The translations under genes and the position numbers were made by a program. A DNA stretch of 64,000 nt from Lederbergia graminis (GTDB lineage Bacteria; Bacillota; Bacilli; Bacillales; Bacillaceae_C). The stretch covers positions 62,001-126,000 of the forward strand of contig NZ_JBHSMC010000025.1 of assembly GCF_042655485.1 (NCBI RefSeq). Direction: 5' to 3'. This document shows positions 1 to 9,036 of the stretch, piece by piece (position 1 is the stretch's first letter; each line of letters starts with the position of its first letter). A model generated the notes under the pieces. That model did not search any database. It was not told the origin of the DNA and saw nothing but the letters and a program-made list of their open reading frames with translations.

Positions 1-1
1 A

Positions 2-706
2 GATACGAAATTCTTAGGTGCATATCAAATTACGATATTGCGAACATTGATTGGAACAGTTCTTCATGTGTTTTTAAGTGCATTATTCGCTTATGCACTA
101 ACAAGAAAGAATCTCCCAGGTCGGAGCTTCTTCACATTCTTTATCTTCATACCAACACTATTTAGTGGTGGTTTAATACCGACATTTGTATTGTATCGTG
201 ATTTAGGATTGATTAACTCGTTTTGGGTGTACGTCATTCCATTTCTATATAGTTTCTTCCATATTATTATTTTGCGAACGTTCTTCCAGCAAATTCCGAG
301 CTCATTGGAAGAATCAGCGAAAATGGATGGTTGTGGAGATTTCCAAATCTTCATGCGAATTATTATGCCATTATCGATTCCCGTATTAGCAACAATTGGT
401 TTATTTAATGGAGTATTTCACTGGAATGATTGGTTTACGGGTACCTACTTTGTGACAAGTAAAGAACTTTTACCAGTACAAACTTTATTGAATAATCTCT
501 TGAATGAATCACAAGCATTAGCAGATGCCGCTAAGAGAGCTTCTGAAATTGGTACTTCAACCGGATTAGTGAATGCATCACAGACGACACCAGAGTCTTT
601 GCGAATGGCAACCTTAATGATTGCGACATTACCAATCTTATGTTTATACCCATTCTTACAAAAGTACTTTGTAAAAGGTGTAATGATTGGCTCTATTAAA
701 GGATGA
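2..706 (+). CDS. Sugar ABC transporter permease, LplC-like (5' end outside window)
   Basis: The reading frame is open from the first complete codon, so the true start lies before the window. The 235 visible residues hold several hydrophobic membrane segments and the permease EAA loop (EESAKMDGCGDFQIFMRII), which contacts the ATPase. The long polar insert before the last membrane segment (roughly SQALADAAKRASEIG) and the C-terminal MIGSIKG are typical of the LplC/YtcP type of CUT1 inner-membrane permease. It probably imports an oligosaccharide or pectin-derived sugar together with the binding lipoprotein 63 bp downstream; a partner LplB-like permease would be expected upstream. No ATPase gene is visible. 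Confidence 0.9.
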   Translation, partial: DTKFLGAYQITILRTLIGTVLHVFLSALFAYALTRKNLPGRSFFTFFIFIPTLFSGGLIPTFVLYRDLGLINSFWVYVIPFLYSFFHIIILRTFFQQIPSSLEESAKMDGCGDFQIFMRIIMPLSIPVLATIGLFNGVFHWNDWFTGTYFVTSKELLPVQTLLNNLLNESQALADAAKRASEIGTSTGLVNASQTTPESLRMATLMIATLPILCLYPFLQKYFVKGVMIGSIKG

Positions 707-769
707 ACCTTCTTTCGAAACGGGAGAAGTTTATCAATAAAAAATATGTGGTGACGAGGGGGAAGTAAG

Positions 770-2395
770 ATGAAAAAGGCGTGGAGATTAGCATTACCTT
801 TTTTGCTAGTTTTAGTGCTTGTAGGACTGTCCGCATGTAAAAAGGAAGAAACGAATGCAGACGGATCTATCACATTGAAGGTCTTGCATAACTGGAATGG
901 TTCAAGCGGGGCTGAAAATATGCTTGATAACCCTGTTGCAGAGAAGATTTTAGAAGAAACAGGTGTGCGTGTTGAGTTTGAATACACTACTGGTAGTGAA
1001 ACAGAAAGAATTACACAGATGTTTGCTACAGGGGAAGAGTTTGATATGTACACTGGTCCTGCATGGGGCGGAGAAAGTGAAGTGCTCCTGAAGGCGGCAA
1101 ATGAAGGACAACTATGGGATTTAACAGAATATATTGAGAAGTATCCGAATCTAGCAGAATTAGTGAAAAAAGAAAACTTTGCTGAATCATTATACGATAA
1201 TATCATTAGCAAGCAAAAGGGTGGCCAATTCATGCTTCATGCAAACTACCCTGCGACAGATGCAGACGTTACAAACTGGTTATACGGTCTGTATGTAAAT
1301 AAAGAAATTGCAAGCGAAGTTGGAGTTGATCCACAAACGGTTCACTCGCCTGAAGAACTGTATGATTTTCTAAAAAAGATAAAAGATGCAAACCTTGAAG
1401 TAAACGGTAATCCAATCTATCCACTAGGTGCTCTAGGTGGTGGATGGCCATTAGATATTATGTCGGAGATGTTTGTTCCAGTGGCTGGATCAACAGCGTG
1501 GTTTATTGATGATGATGGAAATACAAGACTGAACTTCATGACAGAAGAGTATGAGAACTATATTTTATACATGCGCAAGTTGTTAAGTGAAGGTCTACTA
1601 GATCCAGAAGTATATACACATACGGATACAATCGCGAAAGAAAAAATTGCACAAGGCCGTGTTGCTGCTCTTCCAAATCAGTTCCCTGGATTATGGACAG
1701 AGTTAGTAAAAGCTGGTCTTCAAGATAAGTATGTTCCACTTGGACCTATGAATGACTTTAATGGTGATAAGTATCGTACGGAAGTGAATGTAACAGGTAA
1801 TAACTTAATTGCAATTCCGAAAACTGCTTCCAAAGAAAAACTAGAAGCAGCGATGAAGTTAATGAATTTCTTAGCATCGGATGAAGGTTATTTACTAGCG
1901 AACTATGGAATCGAAGGCGTCCACTATGAAATGAAGGATGGCAAAGTAGAAGCGAAGAAGGAATGGGTAGATAAGGTCCAAAAAGATCCAAAAGCATTAA
2001 CGAATGAAGGGGTTATGTTTGGAAGCTTATCTGGTTTGAATCGCCAAGTATCATTAGCTGGTGGTCCATTCGGATATCAATATGATGAAAGATATAAAGT
2101 GCAAGCAGAATTCGAGAAGATTATGACACCAGATGGAATCAAAGCTACAACTGGTAAGGATCCTAACGTAGTGTTTAATGAGCATCCGAAGTATGAGCAA
2201 ATCAAAGCTATTTTCGATACGATGGGTGATGTTGTTCTTCAAGCAATTCATGCGACATCAGAAGGTAAAGCAAAAGAATTAATTAATGGAACAAGAGACG
2301 CATTAGAAAAAGCAGGAATTCATGAAGTAGAAGATGAGATTACGAAACAAGCTAAATCTGGAACAGAGTTCATGCGTTACAGAACATCGAACTAA
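770..2395 (+). CDS. Extracellular sugar-binding lipoprotein, LplA-like
   Basis: The 541-residue product begins with a lipoprotein signal peptide ending in the lipobox LSAC (Cys23), so it should be anchored outside the membrane. Length and layout match the large LplA/YtcQ-type CUT1 solute-binding proteins (about 500-560 residues) rather than the 430-residue MalE type. It directly follows an LplC-like permease and is probably co-transcribed with it. The start is supported by the GAGGGGGAAG ribosome site just upstream. The ligand is unknown. A hairpin followed by a T-run ends the unit shortly after the stop codon. Confidence 0.9.
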   Translation: MKKAWRLALPFLLVLVLVGLSACKKEETNADGSITLKVLHNWNGSSGAENMLDNPVAEKILEETGVRVEFEYTTGSETERITQMFATGEEFDMYTGPAWGGESEVLLKAANEGQLWDLTEYIEKYPNLAELVKKENFAESLYDNIISKQKGGQFMLHANYPATDADVTNWLYGLYVNKEIASEVGVDPQTVHSPEELYDFLKKIKDANLEVNGNPIYPLGALGGGWPLDIMSEMFVPVAGSTAWFIDDDGNTRLNFMTEEYENYILYMRKLLSEGLLDPEVYTHTDTIAKEKIAQGRVAALPNQFPGLWTELVKAGLQDKYVPLGPMNDFNGDKYRTEVNVTGNNLIAIPKTASKEKLEAAMKLMNFLASDEGYLLANYGIEGVHYEMKDGKVEAKKEWVDKVQKDPKALTNEGVMFGSLSGLNRQVSLAGGPFGYQYDERYKVQAEFEKIMTPDGIKATTGKDPNVVFNEHPKYEQIKAIFDTMGDVVLQAIHATSEGKAKELINGTRDALEKAGIHEVEDEITKQAKSGTEFMRYRTSN

Positions 2396-2417
2396 GCAAG
2401 TAATGAAATTGCCTTTA

Positions 2418-2443
2418 GGGGGAGGGAATCTCTCCCTTTTTTT
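2418..2443 (+). terminator. Probable intrinsic terminator after lipoprotein gene
   Basis: A short G/C stem (GGGAG...CTCCC) is followed by seven T residues, 23 bp after the stop codon. Confidence 0.6.
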
Positions 2444-2536
2444 CTTATAAAAACTACTAAAAATCATTCGTGTGAATATAGTAGAAAGAGTGATTTTAGA
2501 ATAACTACTAATCTTTTATTACTGGAGGATACATAT

Positions 2537-3415
2537 ATGTCATTTAAAATTGGGATGCGCATTCCGCCGAAAATTGGTGCTCAAGGCATGGAAAGTGTAG
2601 CAAGTTGGGCGAAAAGTGTTGGGTTAGATGTGGTAGATGTTCCGTATTATAACGAAGAAGTAAAAGAGATATTTGACAGAGTTGGGATTGAGGTTGGCTC
2701 GATTGATGGCGTTGGAGCAGTTGGGATGACAAAGCTTTTAAGTGAAGATGAAGCAAAACGCCGGGAAGCGGTGGATGCCCTAAATAAGCAAATTAGTGAG
2801 GTCGCTAAAATAGGTGGTAAGACGATGTTTATATGTCTGGCACCAGATGATATATCCCAACCGCGTTCACGAAGTTTTGAAATTTGGAAGGAAACATTTC
2901 CAGAGGTTGTGGCACAAGCAGAAAAATCGGATGTTTATTTTGCTTTAGAAGGATGGCCTGGACCTGCACCACAATATCCTTCGATTGGATGTACACCAGA
3001 AATGTTACGGGCCATGTTTGAAGCCATTCCATCAAAACATTTTGGTGTCAACTATGATCCATCCCATCTTGTACGTTTGGAAATTGATCATTTACGATTC
3101 TTATCTGAATTTGGATCAAGGGTAAATTATTGTCATGGAAAAGACACGGAAATTTTAACAGATGATAAATATGAGATGGGCATCTTAGCAGCTACATTCG
3201 GTAATAAGTATGATTTCTCGGAAGGCTCATGGCGATATACAATTCCAGGAGCAGGAGACGTCAATTGGGAAAAAGTAGCGATTCGTCTTGAAGGAATTGG
3301 CTATAAGGGACCAATTAGTATTGAACTAGAAGATCACCGCTACTGGGGTACATTGGAAAAGGAACAACAAGGGATTTTGAAGGCGAAGCAACATTTGGAG
3401 TCTATATTTAAATAA
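2537..3415 (+). CDS. Sugar phosphate isomerase/epimerase (xylose isomerase-like TIM barrel)
   Basis: The 292-residue protein resembles the AP-endonuclease-2/xylose-isomerase-like TIM barrel family. Candidate metal ligands sit at the barrel positions expected for the family: Glu in ALEGWPG, Asp/His in NYDPSHL, His in YCHGKD and the terminal Glu in SIELED. Members isomerise or epimerise free sugars or inositols. It starts at an ATG behind TGGAGGA and lies in its own transcription unit after a terminator. The next gene is a Gfo/Idh/MocA oxidoreductase, a frequent partner in keto-sugar or inositol conversion. The exact substrate cannot be told. Confidence 0.8.
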   Translation: MSFKIGMRIPPKIGAQGMESVASWAKSVGLDVVDVPYYNEEVKEIFDRVGIEVGSIDGVGAVGMTKLLSEDEAKRREAVDALNKQISEVAKIGGKTMFICLAPDDISQPRSRSFEIWKETFPEVVAQAEKSDVYFALEGWPGPAPQYPSIGCTPEMLRAMFEAIPSKHFGVNYDPSHLVRLEIDHLRFLSEFGSRVNYCHGKDTEILTDDKYEMGILAATFGNKYDFSEGSWRYTIPGAGDVNWEKVAIRLEGIGYKGPISIELEDHRYWGTLEKEQQGILKAKQHLESIFK

Positions 3416-3417
3416 TA

Positions 3418-3606
3418 GGCTCTGTTAAACTCTGTCGTTGATTTTCGCTCCTGTACACTCGCTTTCCGCGGGCACGGCCTCAGCTAACATGGCAAAGAAA
3501 ACCGCTTTGCCAAGTGGATCTTCGGCTCGTGCTGTTCCCGCAGGAGTCTCGTGTACATCCGCTACAATCAACTAAGTTGTTAACAACAATGAAATTTAAC
3601 AGAGCC
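3418..3606. repeat. MITE-like element with perfect 12-bp terminal inverted repeats
   Basis: The 189-bp element begins GGCTCTGTTAAA (3418-3429) and ends with its exact reverse complement TTTAACAGAGCC (3595-3606). AAATAATA lies immediately before it and AAATAATT immediately after, a 7-of-8 match that looks like a target-site duplication. Internally the two halves are long imperfect inverted repeats (GTACAC...GTGTAC) around a GGCAAAG...CTTTGCC stem, so the whole element can fold into one hairpin. It encodes no protein and is more GC-rich than its surroundings. It is inserted two bases after the stop codon of the isomerase gene. Eight-base duplications and GGYTCTGTT-type ends suggest mobilisation by an IS6-like transposase; that is inference. 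Confidence 0.75.
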
Positions 3607-3697
3607 AAATAATTAAAAGCTTACAAGCTTGCGAGAAAGACAGATCTTTAGTCGAGTGGTGAAAACACCACTCGATTCATAATGGGAGGACAACGGT

Positions 3698-4789
3698 ATG
3701 GAGAAGAAGATAAAAATTGGAATTATTGGTAGCGGTGGCATTGCGCAGGCACACGCACGCGCTTATATGCGCATGGATGATGTGGAGATTGTTGCAGTAG
3801 CAGACGTCATTCCAGGGAAAGCTGCTGAGTTCGTTAATAGGTTAGGAATTACAGGTGCAAAGGCATTTGATAGTCATTTGGAATTACTAGAATTAGATGT
3901 TGATGGTGTGAGTGTTTGTACGCCAAATGTGGCCCATCATCGCACAAGCGTCGATGCACTCCAAGCAGGAAAACATGTTTTAGTAGAAAAACCACTTGCC
4001 GTCACGTTAGAGCAAGGGGTAGAAATGGTAGAGGTCGGCAAGAAAGCAGGTAGGATCTTATCTGTAGGCTTCCAACCGCGTTATGATCCGAACATGCAAA
4101 CCGTTAAAAACATTGTTCAATCAGGTGAGCTTGGAAATGTATATTATGTACAAACTGGTGGCGGTAGAAGACGAGGCATGCCAGGGGGGACTTTTATAAA
4201 TAAAGAACTTGCTGGTGCAGGAGCAATGGCTGATATCGGTTGTTATTCCTTAGATTTAGCATTAAATGCACTTGGCTATCCGAAACCACTCAGTGTTTCT
4301 GCTTACACATCGAATCATTTTGGTACAAATCCGCATTACCATGCAGAAGCTTCTAAGTTTGAAGTAGAAGATTTCGGTGTGGCGCTTGTTAGATTAGAAG
4401 GCGGAAAAGTGTTGAACTTTAAAATATCCTGGGCGATGCATATGGATTCATTAGGACCAACTCTTTTCCTTGGAACAGATGCAGGCTTGAAATTAACTCC
4501 TGCAGGAAGTGGACCTTGGAGCGGTGTTTGGGATGGAGGAATTGGCTCGATTACCCTTTTCCATGACATTCAAGGGCATCATACAGAAAGTCCTATTTCT
4601 GTTCAGCAACATAATGTCGATATTTTTTACGAAAAAGTACGCGCCTTTGTAGTAGCGGTGAAGGAAGGAACAGAAGCTCCGATTCCAGGAGAAGAGATTT
4701 TAATAAACCAAGCTATAATTGATGGAATTCTACGCTCATCCGAAATCGGTAAAGAGGTGGATATCCATATTCCAAAAATCGGGGGGTAA
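3698..4789 (+). CDS. Gfo/Idh/MocA family NAD(P)-dependent oxidoreductase
   Basis: The 363-residue protein opens with a Rossmann nucleotide-binding loop (GIIGSGGIAQAHA) and carries the family signature HVLVEKPLAVT, whose Lys is catalytic in relatives. The length is standard. Such enzymes oxidise or reduce sugars, inositols or glycosides in the cytoplasm. The start has a GGGAGGA ribosome site. It follows the isomerase gene across a mobile-looking repeat, so the two may once have been one operon. The stop codon lies inside a terminator hairpin. The substrate is not deducible. Confidence 0.88.
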   Translation: MEKKIKIGIIGSGGIAQAHARAYMRMDDVEIVAVADVIPGKAAEFVNRLGITGAKAFDSHLELLELDVDGVSVCTPNVAHHRTSVDALQAGKHVLVEKPLAVTLEQGVEMVEVGKKAGRILSVGFQPRYDPNMQTVKNIVQSGELGNVYYVQTGGGRRRGMPGGTFINKELAGAGAMADIGCYSLDLALNALGYPKPLSVSAYTSNHFGTNPHYHAEASKFEVEDFGVALVRLEGGKVLNFKISWAMHMDSLGPTLFLGTDAGLKLTPAGSGPWSGVWDGGIGSITLFHDIQGHHTESPISVQQHNVDIFYEKVRAFVVAVKEGTEAPIPGEEILINQAIIDGILRSSEIGKEVDIHIPKIGG

Positions 4790-4805
4790 CAACCTCCCGA
4801 TTTTT
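4774..4805 (+). terminator. Intrinsic terminator overlapping the stop of the Gfo/Idh gene
   Basis: The stem AAAATCGGGGGG / CCTCCCGATTTTT surrounds the TAA stop codon and runs into T residues. Confidence 0.8.
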
Positions 4806-4861
4806 CTTCGAATTTCGATATAAAATTGTGGTATGATACTATGTGGAATGGGGATGATGAG

Positions 4862-5368
4862 ATGTTGCAAATTTTTATCATTTCTGGCCCGTGCGGAGTG
4901 GGTAAGTCGACTGTCTCAAAGGAATTAACTCGTCTTATTCCGAAGAGTGCGCTTATTCACGGTGATGATTTTTTACATATATATAATGAAGCTACATCAC
5001 CACCATGGGAAGAAATGTTAGCTATCATGTGGAAGAATATATTATCGATCACACAAAATCTCCTACAGCATCAATTTCACGTTATAATTGATACCGTAGT
5101 TGAAGATGAGCTAGAATGGTTTTGTAGACATTTTTCTCATATGAATGTACAGATTCGCTATGTCGTTTTACGAGCCGATGCATCTGAATTAAAAGAGCGT
5201 ATACTAAAACGTGGTGATGTTGAAATAACTGAACGTTCCTTATTTTTACTTGAAAAATTAGAAAATGAAACAGCTTTTAACAAACCGTATTTATACGATA
5301 CAATGGATAAAGCAGTGGAGGAAATCGCAAAGGATATTATCGAGTTTCCTCCATTAAAAATAAAGTAA
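4862..5368 (+). CDS. P-loop ATP-binding kinase-like protein
   Basis: The 168-residue protein has a Walker A motif near the N-terminus (SGPCGVGKST), an acidic HGDDF element after strand 2 and a basic LID-like stretch (KERILKRGD). This is the layout of small P-loop kinases of the AAA_33/zeta-toxin/gluconate-kinase-like group. The target could be a sugar, nucleoside or other small molecule. An upstream in-frame TTG at 4826 exists, but the ATG at 4862 follows a GGGGATGATGAG ribosome site and puts the P-loop at the expected position. A TGGTATGATAC extended -10 lies just ahead. Not assignable to a named gene. Confidence 0.65.
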   Translation: MLQIFIISGPCGVGKSTVSKELTRLIPKSALIHGDDFLHIYNEATSPPWEEMLAIMWKNILSITQNLLQHQFHVIIDTVVEDELEWFCRHFSHMNVQIRYVVLRADASELKERILKRGDVEITERSLFLLEKLENETAFNKPYLYDTMDKAVEEIAKDIIEFPPLKIK

Positions 5369-5421
5369 AATTGGGCGAACTTGAAAATACCGCCCCCCTC
5401 TATCGAAAGGTGAGTGTTATC

Positions 5422-7155
5422 ATGGATTTGAAGTTAAAGCAATGGCTAGAATTTGAGCATTTAGATGCGAAATTAAAAGAAGAATTACAAGCAATGCAAG
5501 GAAATGAGAAATTATTAGAAGATAGCTTCTATAAAGATTTAGAGTTTGGTACTGGTGGAATGCGTGGAGAAATTGGCCCTGGTACAAACCGAATGAACAT
5601 TTATACAGTGCGTAAGGCTGCCGAAGGTCTTGCTCGTTTTATTTTGGAACAAGGTGCGGAAACAATGGCACGTGGTATCGTAATTGCCTATGACCCACGT
5701 CACATGTCTGCAGAATTCGCATTGGAAGTAGCAAAAGTAGCTGGAAAACATGGCATTCAAGCATATTTATTTGAATCTCTCCGTCCAACACCAGTACTTT
5801 CATTTGCAGTACGTTATTTACATGCGTATGCAGGGGTAATGATTACAGCGAGTCATAACCCACCAGAATATAATGGATTGAAAATGTATGGTGAAGATGG
5901 TGGTCAGCTACCTCCTGCAGAAGCGGATGTGATTATCCGTTATGTACAAGAAGCAGACAATGAACTAGAAATTGAAGTAGCTGATGAAGCAGAGCTTACA
6001 AATAAAGGTCTTCTAACATACATCGGTGAAAAAGTGGACAGAGCTTATATTGAAGCAATGAAGTCTATTCAAATTAATCGCGAGGTTGTTGAAAAAGTTG
6101 GGAAGGACCTTAAAATTGTCTTCACACCACTTCATGGTACAGCGAATCTCCCTGTTCGTGAAGGTTTGAAGGAATTTGGCTTTGAAAATGTCACGATTGT
6201 AAAAGAACAAGAGCTACCTGATCCGAATTTCTCAACGGTAGCATCTCCAAATCCAGAAGAACATGCTGCATTTGAATTGGCAATCAAATATGGACAAGAA
6301 ATTGATGCAGATATTCTAATGGGGACAGACCCAGATGCAGACAGATTAGGAATTGCAGTGAAAAATGATGCAGGTGAATATATCGTATTAACCGGTAACC
6401 AAGTAGGAGCGCTACTAGCGAACTATATATTGGAACAAAAACAACAAAATGGTACCCTTCCTGAAAATGGTGTTGTCATCAAAACAATCGTAACTTCAGA
6501 AATTGGAAGAGCAATCTCAGAACATTTCGGACTTTCTACGATTGATACTTTAACAGGATTTAAATTTATCGGTGAAAAAATTAAAGAATTTGAAGAAACA
6601 CATGAACATACATTTTTACTTGGCTATGAAGAAAGCTATGGTTATTTAATAGGTGATTTTGTTCGTGACAAAGACGCCGTACAAACAGCTGTATTTGTAG
6701 CAGAAGTTGCTGCTTATTATAAGTCACAAGGAAAATCTCTATATGATGGCTTAATGGAGATCTTTGAAAAATTCGGCTTCTATAAAGAAACACTAAGATC
6801 ATTGACGTTAAAAGGAAAAGACGGAGCTGAGCAAATTGCAGGCATTTTAGAAGAGTTCCGTAATAATCCACCAAAAGATATTAACGGTGTTGCGATCAGC
6901 AAAATTGAAGACTATGACACAAGTATTAGTCTAGACGTAGCTACAAATGAAAAAACAACAATTGAATTACCAAAATCAAATGTTTTAAAATTTATCCTAG
7001 AAGATGGATCATGGTGCGCACTCCGTCCATCTGGAACAGAACCAAAAGTGAAATTCTACTTCGCAGTCAAAGGCAATTCCCTACAAGACAGCGAACAAAA
7101 ATTATCGGTACTTGTCGAAAATATTATGGGTAAAGTAGACGAACTAATTAAATAA
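5422..7155 (+). CDS. pgcA: Phosphoglucomutase/phosphomannomutase (alpha-D-phosphohexomutase)
   Basis: The 577-residue cytoplasmic enzyme interconverts hexose 1- and 6-phosphates. The four hallmark loops are present: phosphoserine loop TASHNPPEYNG (Ser144), Mg-binding DPDADRLG (Asp303, 305, 307), sugar-binding GYEESYGY and C-terminal phosphate-binding RPSGTEPK. Length matches Bacillus PgcA-type enzymes. The frame is open further upstream to 5371, but the ATG at 5422 has an AAAGGTGAG ribosome site and the usual N-terminus. It is followed by a strong terminator. In this context it could move galactose- or glucose-derived hexose phosphates into glycolysis, though it may be a housekeeping gene. 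Confidence 0.93.
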   Translation: MDLKLKQWLEFEHLDAKLKEELQAMQGNEKLLEDSFYKDLEFGTGGMRGEIGPGTNRMNIYTVRKAAEGLARFILEQGAETMARGIVIAYDPRHMSAEFALEVAKVAGKHGIQAYLFESLRPTPVLSFAVRYLHAYAGVMITASHNPPEYNGLKMYGEDGGQLPPAEADVIIRYVQEADNELEIEVADEAELTNKGLLTYIGEKVDRAYIEAMKSIQINREVVEKVGKDLKIVFTPLHGTANLPVREGLKEFGFENVTIVKEQELPDPNFSTVASPNPEEHAAFELAIKYGQEIDADILMGTDPDADRLGIAVKNDAGEYIVLTGNQVGALLANYILEQKQQNGTLPENGVVIKTIVTSEIGRAISEHFGLSTIDTLTGFKFIGEKIKEFEETHEHTFLLGYEESYGYLIGDFVRDKDAVQTAVFVAEVAAYYKSQGKSLYDGLMEIFEKFGFYKETLRSLTLKGKDGAEQIAGILEEFRNNPPKDINGVAISKIEDYDTSISLDVATNEKTTIELPKSNVLKFILEDGSWCALRPSGTEPKVKFYFAVKGNSLQDSEQKLSVLVENIMGKVDELIK

Positions 7156-7161
7156 GCTGTT

Positions 7162-7208
7162 AACCCCCACACTAATCTAGATAGTAGAACGGTGTGGGGG
7201 TTCTTTGT
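7162..7208 (+). terminator. Strong intrinsic terminator after phosphohexomutase gene
   Basis: Perfect 11-bp stem AACCCCCACAC / GTGTGGGGGTT followed by a T-rich tail. Confidence 0.85.
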
Positions 7209-7256
7209 GTTATACGGACATATTTCATCTAAAAAGTAGATTATTACATTTTTTGG

Positions 7257-7286
7257 TTGACATGTACGGTCAAGATTATGTATATT
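7257..7286 (+). promoter_or_regulatory. Sigma-A-type promoter for the orphan binding-protein gene
   Basis: TTGACA at 7257-7262 and TATATT at 7281-7286 with an 18-bp spacer. The 160-bp leader to the gene at 7445 contains an AraR-like box. Confidence 0.6.
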
Positions 7287-7366
7287 ATGGATATTGTGAA
7301 CGCATCCTAGTGGATACTTTATGAAATTGGACGATGTTAGAGGGTGATGTTACATAAGATTCATTT

Positions 7367-7384
7367 AAAATGTACGTATAAGTT
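7367..7384 (+). promoter_or_regulatory. AraR-like operator
   Basis: AAAATGTACGTATAAGTT resembles the Bacillus AraR box (ATTTGTACGTACAAAT type) around the TACGTA core at 7373-7378. It lies downstream of the predicted promoter of the binding-protein gene, consistent with arabinose-relieved repression. No araR gene is in the window. Confidence 0.6.
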
Positions 7385-7444
7385 ATATGTTAGCATACTT
7401 GTGAAAAGAGGTAGAGGGAATATTCGAATAGAGGAGGAGACAGT

Positions 7445-8788
7445 ATGAAAAAGTTTGTAAGCGCATTCCTTGTAATGGTTTCTCTTGTTCTAGTAATTTC
7501 TGGATGTAGCAGCGGGGAGAAAAGTACTAAGGATGAAGGAGAAAAGTCCGCAGATCAAAAGGAAGAATTAACGTTTGATAGCTCTTTAGAGGGTGAGATT
7601 ACTTTTTGGAATTTCCTCCCTGATATTTATGATGGAGTGATAGAAGAGTTCAATAAAGTTTATCCAAACATTAAGGTGAAAAATGTTGTATTAGAATTTG
7701 GAGAACTGCATGATAAATTGCAAACAGTAACATCTGCTGGAAGTGGAGCACCAGATGTTGCGTTAGTAGAACAAGGGAGTTTTCCTCGCTATGGAAACGG
7801 TGTACTAGAAAACCTGCTGCAGGAACCATATAATGCAGGACGCTATCAATCAGATACATCGGAGTATAACTGGGAGCGTTGGAAATCAGTAGATGGTACG
7901 CAACTTCTCGGTATGCCGTGGGATGTAACACCAGGTGTTTTTTACTATAGAGAAGATTTATATGAACAACATGGATTACCAAGTGATCCTGATGAGTTAG
8001 GTGAATTTCTCCAAGATCCAGAAAATGTGTTAACTGCAGCGCAAACTTTTGCAGCCAATGGAATTTACATGTATGAATGGCGCGATTCTCCAGCGATTCA
8101 ATATGGAGATGCAATTGGCTACTATGATTCGGAATACAATTGGTTGAGAAATGATGAAAAGATGGCAGACCTATTAGACTTTGTGAAAAGAGGCGTACAA
8201 ATTGGATGGGCGCCGCAAGTGTCAGCATTGTTCTCTGATGAAGGTAAGCAACTAGTTTCTCAAGGGAAAATAGCTTCCTTTCCTGCAGGTAGCCAAATTG
8301 CCCGTGACTTAGAAACGTTATTCCCTGACCAAGCTGGCAAATGGCGTGTAACGAGAATGCCACTTGATTTATATGTGGGGCTTGGTGGATCTGCACACGT
8401 AATTCCAGCTCAAAGCCAAAACAAAGATGCTGCTTGGGCATTTGTAGAATGGATGAATCGTAGTGAAGAAGCGTGGAAGATTTTCACTGACCATTCAATC
8501 CAACCTGGTTGGACAAGCATTTCCACATTACCTTGGTATGCAAATCATGAAAATGAATACTTAGGTGGGCAAAAAGATTATGCGTTTTACGATACGTTAG
8601 ATGAGCACATTCCTGTTAGAAGATTAACACCTTTTGATGGTCAAGCTTGGGAAATTTATATTAGTCACGTTGCAAGAGCCATTGATGAAAATATTGATTC
8701 CAAGACAACGTTAAACCAAATTGAAGACCAAGCGGAAAAACAAATCCGTCCAGAGATTAATAAATTATTAGAATCTGAATCGAATTAA
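7445..8788 (+). CDS. Orphan sugar-binding lipoprotein of an ABC importer (arabinoside type)
   Basis: A 447-residue extracytoplasmic solute-binding protein with lipoprotein signal and lipobox ISGC. It is closely similar over its whole length to the binding protein at 34524-35867 (shared stretches include NWERWKS, FLGGQKDYAFYD-like and DENIDSKTT), and a decayed third copy lies at 30225-30615. No permease genes are adjacent, so it probably feeds a pair encoded elsewhere, most simply AraP/AraQ at 32381-34165. Strong AGAGGAGGAG ribosome site. The AraR-like operator upstream and abfA downstream point to arabinose-containing oligosaccharides as ligand (inference). Confidence 0.88.
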   Translation: MKKFVSAFLVMVSLVLVISGCSSGEKSTKDEGEKSADQKEELTFDSSLEGEITFWNFLPDIYDGVIEEFNKVYPNIKVKNVVLEFGELHDKLQTVTSAGSGAPDVALVEQGSFPRYGNGVLENLLQEPYNAGRYQSDTSEYNWERWKSVDGTQLLGMPWDVTPGVFYYREDLYEQHGLPSDPDELGEFLQDPENVLTAAQTFAANGIYMYEWRDSPAIQYGDAIGYYDSEYNWLRNDEKMADLLDFVKRGVQIGWAPQVSALFSDEGKQLVSQGKIASFPAGSQIARDLETLFPDQAGKWRVTRMPLDLYVGLGGSAHVIPAQSQNKDAAWAFVEWMNRSEEAWKIFTDHSIQPGWTSISTLPWYANHENEYLGGQKDYAFYDTLDEHIPVRRLTPFDGQAWEIYISHVARAIDENIDSKTTLNQIEDQAEKQIRPEINKLLESESN

Positions 8789-8838
8789 GGCCACTTTTCT
8801 CACATTCTTTTTAGAAATATAGCAAAATATGAAAATAT

Positions 8839-8852
8839 TTAAAGCGTTTCCA
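8839..8852 (-). promoter_or_regulatory. Probable cre (CcpA) site upstream of abfA
   Basis: On the minus strand TGGAAACGCTTTAA fits the cre consensus TGNAANCGNWNNCW at all but the penultimate base. It sits about 40 bp before the first AraR-like box. Confidence 0.45.
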
Positions 8853-8888
8853 TTGAAAAAATGTAAATACATGATAAAATCAAATCAT

Positions 8889-8906
8889 AAATATACGTAC
8901 AAGTTT
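8889..8906 (+). promoter_or_regulatory. AraR-like operator 1 upstream of abfA
   Basis: AAATATACGTACAAGTTT, core TACGTA at 8894-8899, a good match to the Bacillus AraR box. Confidence 0.65.
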
Positions 8907-8946
8907 ATGTTGTTGAAGATGACTGGTAATCGAATAACCTTTCCCC

Positions 8947-8960
8947 TTGTACGTATATAT
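8947..8960 (+). promoter_or_regulatory. AraR-like operator 2 upstream of abfA
   Basis: TTGTACGTATATAT, core TACGTA at 8950-8955, exactly 56 bp from the core of operator 1. Paired AraR boxes bound cooperatively with DNA looping are known from the B. subtilis ara operon. Confidence 0.6.
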
Positions 8961-9036
8961 GGTGACAGGTAAGAAACAATTAGACTGTCATCGCTAGATT
9001 TTGTCGAAATTTTGAATGTGAGGGAGGAGAAGGAAG

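Noticed and set aside
445..1233. 262-codon minus-strand frame
   Set aside because: Lies antisense to the permease and lipoprotein genes, has no ribosome site and no recognisable domain.
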